From NCBI RefSeq assembly GCF_000378445.1, contig NZ_KB899754.1, forward strand, positions 1 through 24,451: DNA of 24,451 bases, given 5' to 3'. The translations under genes were made by a program, and so were the position numbers. Shown in pieces: positions 23,775 through 24,451 of this stretch (the first letter of the stretch is position 1; each line of letters begins with the position of its first letter). The notes beneath the pieces are model-generated. The model was given only the letters and a program-made list of their open reading frames with translations, was not told where the DNA came from and did not search any database. The DNA comes from Deinococcus aquatilis DSM 23025 (GTDB taxonomy: Bacteria; Deinococcota; Deinococci; Deinococcales; Deinococcaceae).

Positions 23775-24134
23775 ATGCCCAATATCGGCCCCGGAGAAAT
23801 CCTCGTTATTTTAATTATTGCCCTCGTGGTCTTTGGCCCGCGCAAGTTGCCCGAACTGGGCAAAAGCCTGGGCGCAGGCATCCGCGAGTTCCGCAAAGGC
23901 ACTGCTGGCCTGAAAGAAGAGTTTGAGGGCAGTATGCGCGAACCGACCCAACCCGCAGGCCCCGCACCCGTGCAGACCATCACCGCCTCGGCAGTGACGC
24001 CCGGTGTGGTCATGGCAAAAGACGCGACGCCCCAAGCCGTAGCTTCCCAGACCATCCTTCCCCAAACTGCCGCGCCGCAGCCCGCGCAAGCTGTGACCCC
24101 TGCCACTGCCGAAAAAGCCCCCGAGCACGTCTAG
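23775..24134 (+). CDS. tatA: Sec-independent (Tat) translocase protein TatA
   Basis: 119 residues. The N-terminus MPNIGPGEILVILIIALVVFGPRKLPELGKSLG is the TatA/E signature: a short membrane helix (about 8-20), the FGP hinge, then an amphipathic helix (to about residue 47, with IREFRKG). The rest is a Pro/Ala/Thr-rich unstructured tail, longer than in minimal TatA proteins. TatA multimers form the passage for folded twin-arginine substrates across the cytoplasmic membrane. The ATG follows CGGAGG (23761-23766) after eight bases, unlike the leaderless genes around it. TAGCAT (23716-23721) is a possible -10. No tatB or tatC gene adjoins it here. TatB is less likely because of the short N-terminal region and the missing longer amphipathic helix. 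Confidence 0.93.
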   Translation: MPNIGPGEILVILIIALVVFGPRKLPELGKSLGAGIREFRKGTAGLKEEFEGSMREPTQPAGPAPVQTITASAVTPGVVMAKDATPQAVASQTILPQTAAPQPAQAVTPATAEKAPEHV

Positions 24135-24179
24135 TACACGCTTTTCCTGCATACACCCGCCAGCTACTCCACTAGGCAT

Positions 24180-24208
24180 TTGATTTTTGGCCGCGCCTCC
24201 GCTAGATT
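24180..24208 (+). promoter_or_regulatory. Promoter of the tRNA-Ser-like gene
   Basis: TTGATT (24180-24185), 17-bp spacer, TAGATT (24203-24208). The start would be near 24215, four bases before the tRNA-like sequence. Good hexamers and spacing suggest the gene is transcribed. Confidence 0.7.
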
Positions 24209-24218
24209 GGCGTGCGCT

Positions 24219-24330
24219 GGAACGGTGTCCGAGTGGTTGAAGGAGCACGCCTGGAAAGTGTGTAACGGGGCAACCTGTGAGGGAACTAGAAAAACTCCCT
24301 TCCTGTCGCCTAATTTCGGTGCTTGTTCCA
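24219..24330 (+). tRNA. tRNA-Ser(GGA)-like gene with abnormal T arm and 3' end
   Basis: The 5' part is a clear serine tRNA: acceptor strand GGAACGG (24219-24225), D arm TCC-GAGTGGTTGAA-GGA, anticodon arm CACGC-CTGGAAA-GTGTG with anticodon GGA (reads UCC/UCU), and a long variable arm ACGGG-GCAA-CCTGT, diagnostic of class II tRNA. The 3' part is wrong. After the expected T-stem start GAGGG comes AACTAGAAAAACT instead of a 7-base TTCRANY loop, then CCCTT and CCTGTCGCC, which pairs poorly with the acceptor. A second reading is that TTGTTCC (24323-24329) pairs with GGAACGG (two G-T pairs) and abuts a 4-of-5-bp stem with a 7-base loop (24306-24322), but that loop also lacks TTC. It could be a decayed tRNA, a tRNA-derived regulatory RNA, or a target site altered by integration. 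No encoded CCA is visible. Confidence 0.6.
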
Positions 24331-24373
24331 ACCCCCTATAGACACTTAGGGTTCGGTGACTTCCACATAATAC

Positions 24374-24419
24374 CGCCCTCAGTACGAGCCAAGTGCTCAA
24401 GCTGAGGGCGTTTTCTTTT
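24374..24419 (+). terminator. Rho-independent terminator after the tRNA-Ser-like gene
   Basis: CGCCCTCAG (24374-24382) pairs perfectly with CTGAGGGCG (24402-24410). An inner GAGC/GCTC hairpin sits in the loop, and TTTTCTTTT follows. With the promoter at 24180 this defines a transcript of about 205 nt. Nothing further is recognised from 24420 to the window end. Confidence 0.9.
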
Positions 24420-24451
24420 GGGTTCGCTTATGCCTCAATGTCATGACTTCA

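Overview
The window looks like a chromosomal segment of a Deinococcus species. The evidence is the high GC content, a beta-prime subunit (RpoC) carrying the large N-terminal insert typical of Deinococcus-Thermus, RpoB and ribosomal proteins of that type, and repeated use of leaderless-type promoters with a TANNNT box six bases before the ATG. The species cannot be named from sequence alone.

Left part (1-8700), accessory and metabolic. An IS5-type insertion sequence enters from the left edge and has cut a HAD-hydrolase gene to a stub. That stub is translationally coupled to a short-chain dehydrogenase. Next come two leftward lipoprotein genes: a large secreted nuclease (ExeM/NucH type: OB-fold, endonuclease/exonuclease/phosphatase fold, lamin-tail domain) and a small lipoprotein that looks homologous to the nuclease's own N-terminal region. 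A CoA-disulfide-reductase-like flavoprotein is divergent from a class V aminotransferase; 47 bp separate their starts.

Middle part (8700-13260), translation and transcription genes. rpmG, secE, nusG, rplK, rplA, rplJ and rplL all read rightward, with long leaders before rpmG, rplK and rplJ. One strong terminator and two further terminator-like hairpins follow rplL. Then comes a cspA-type cold shock gene with its own terminator.

Right part (13260-24451). A leftward membrane/TPR gene sits between cspA and rpoB, so the usual rplL-rpoB junction is broken. rpoB has a near-consensus promoter and a leader of about 200 nt. rpoB and rpoC are separated by an unusually long 226-bp gap filled with repeats, and rpoC ends at a strong terminator. 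A leftward DUF2721 membrane protein, tatA, and a tRNA-Ser(GGA)-like gene with its own promoter and terminator but an abnormal 3' half finish the window.

Two dispersed repeat families stand out. One is a long imperfect palindrome with two full copies and one half copy. The other is a short repeat built on GGTCTAAGGG, with five sites that all lie around rpoB and rpoC; one of them forms the 3' end of the DUF2721 reading frame. These repeats, the odd tRNA-like gene and the lipoprotein/nuclease pair are the main points for follow-up.
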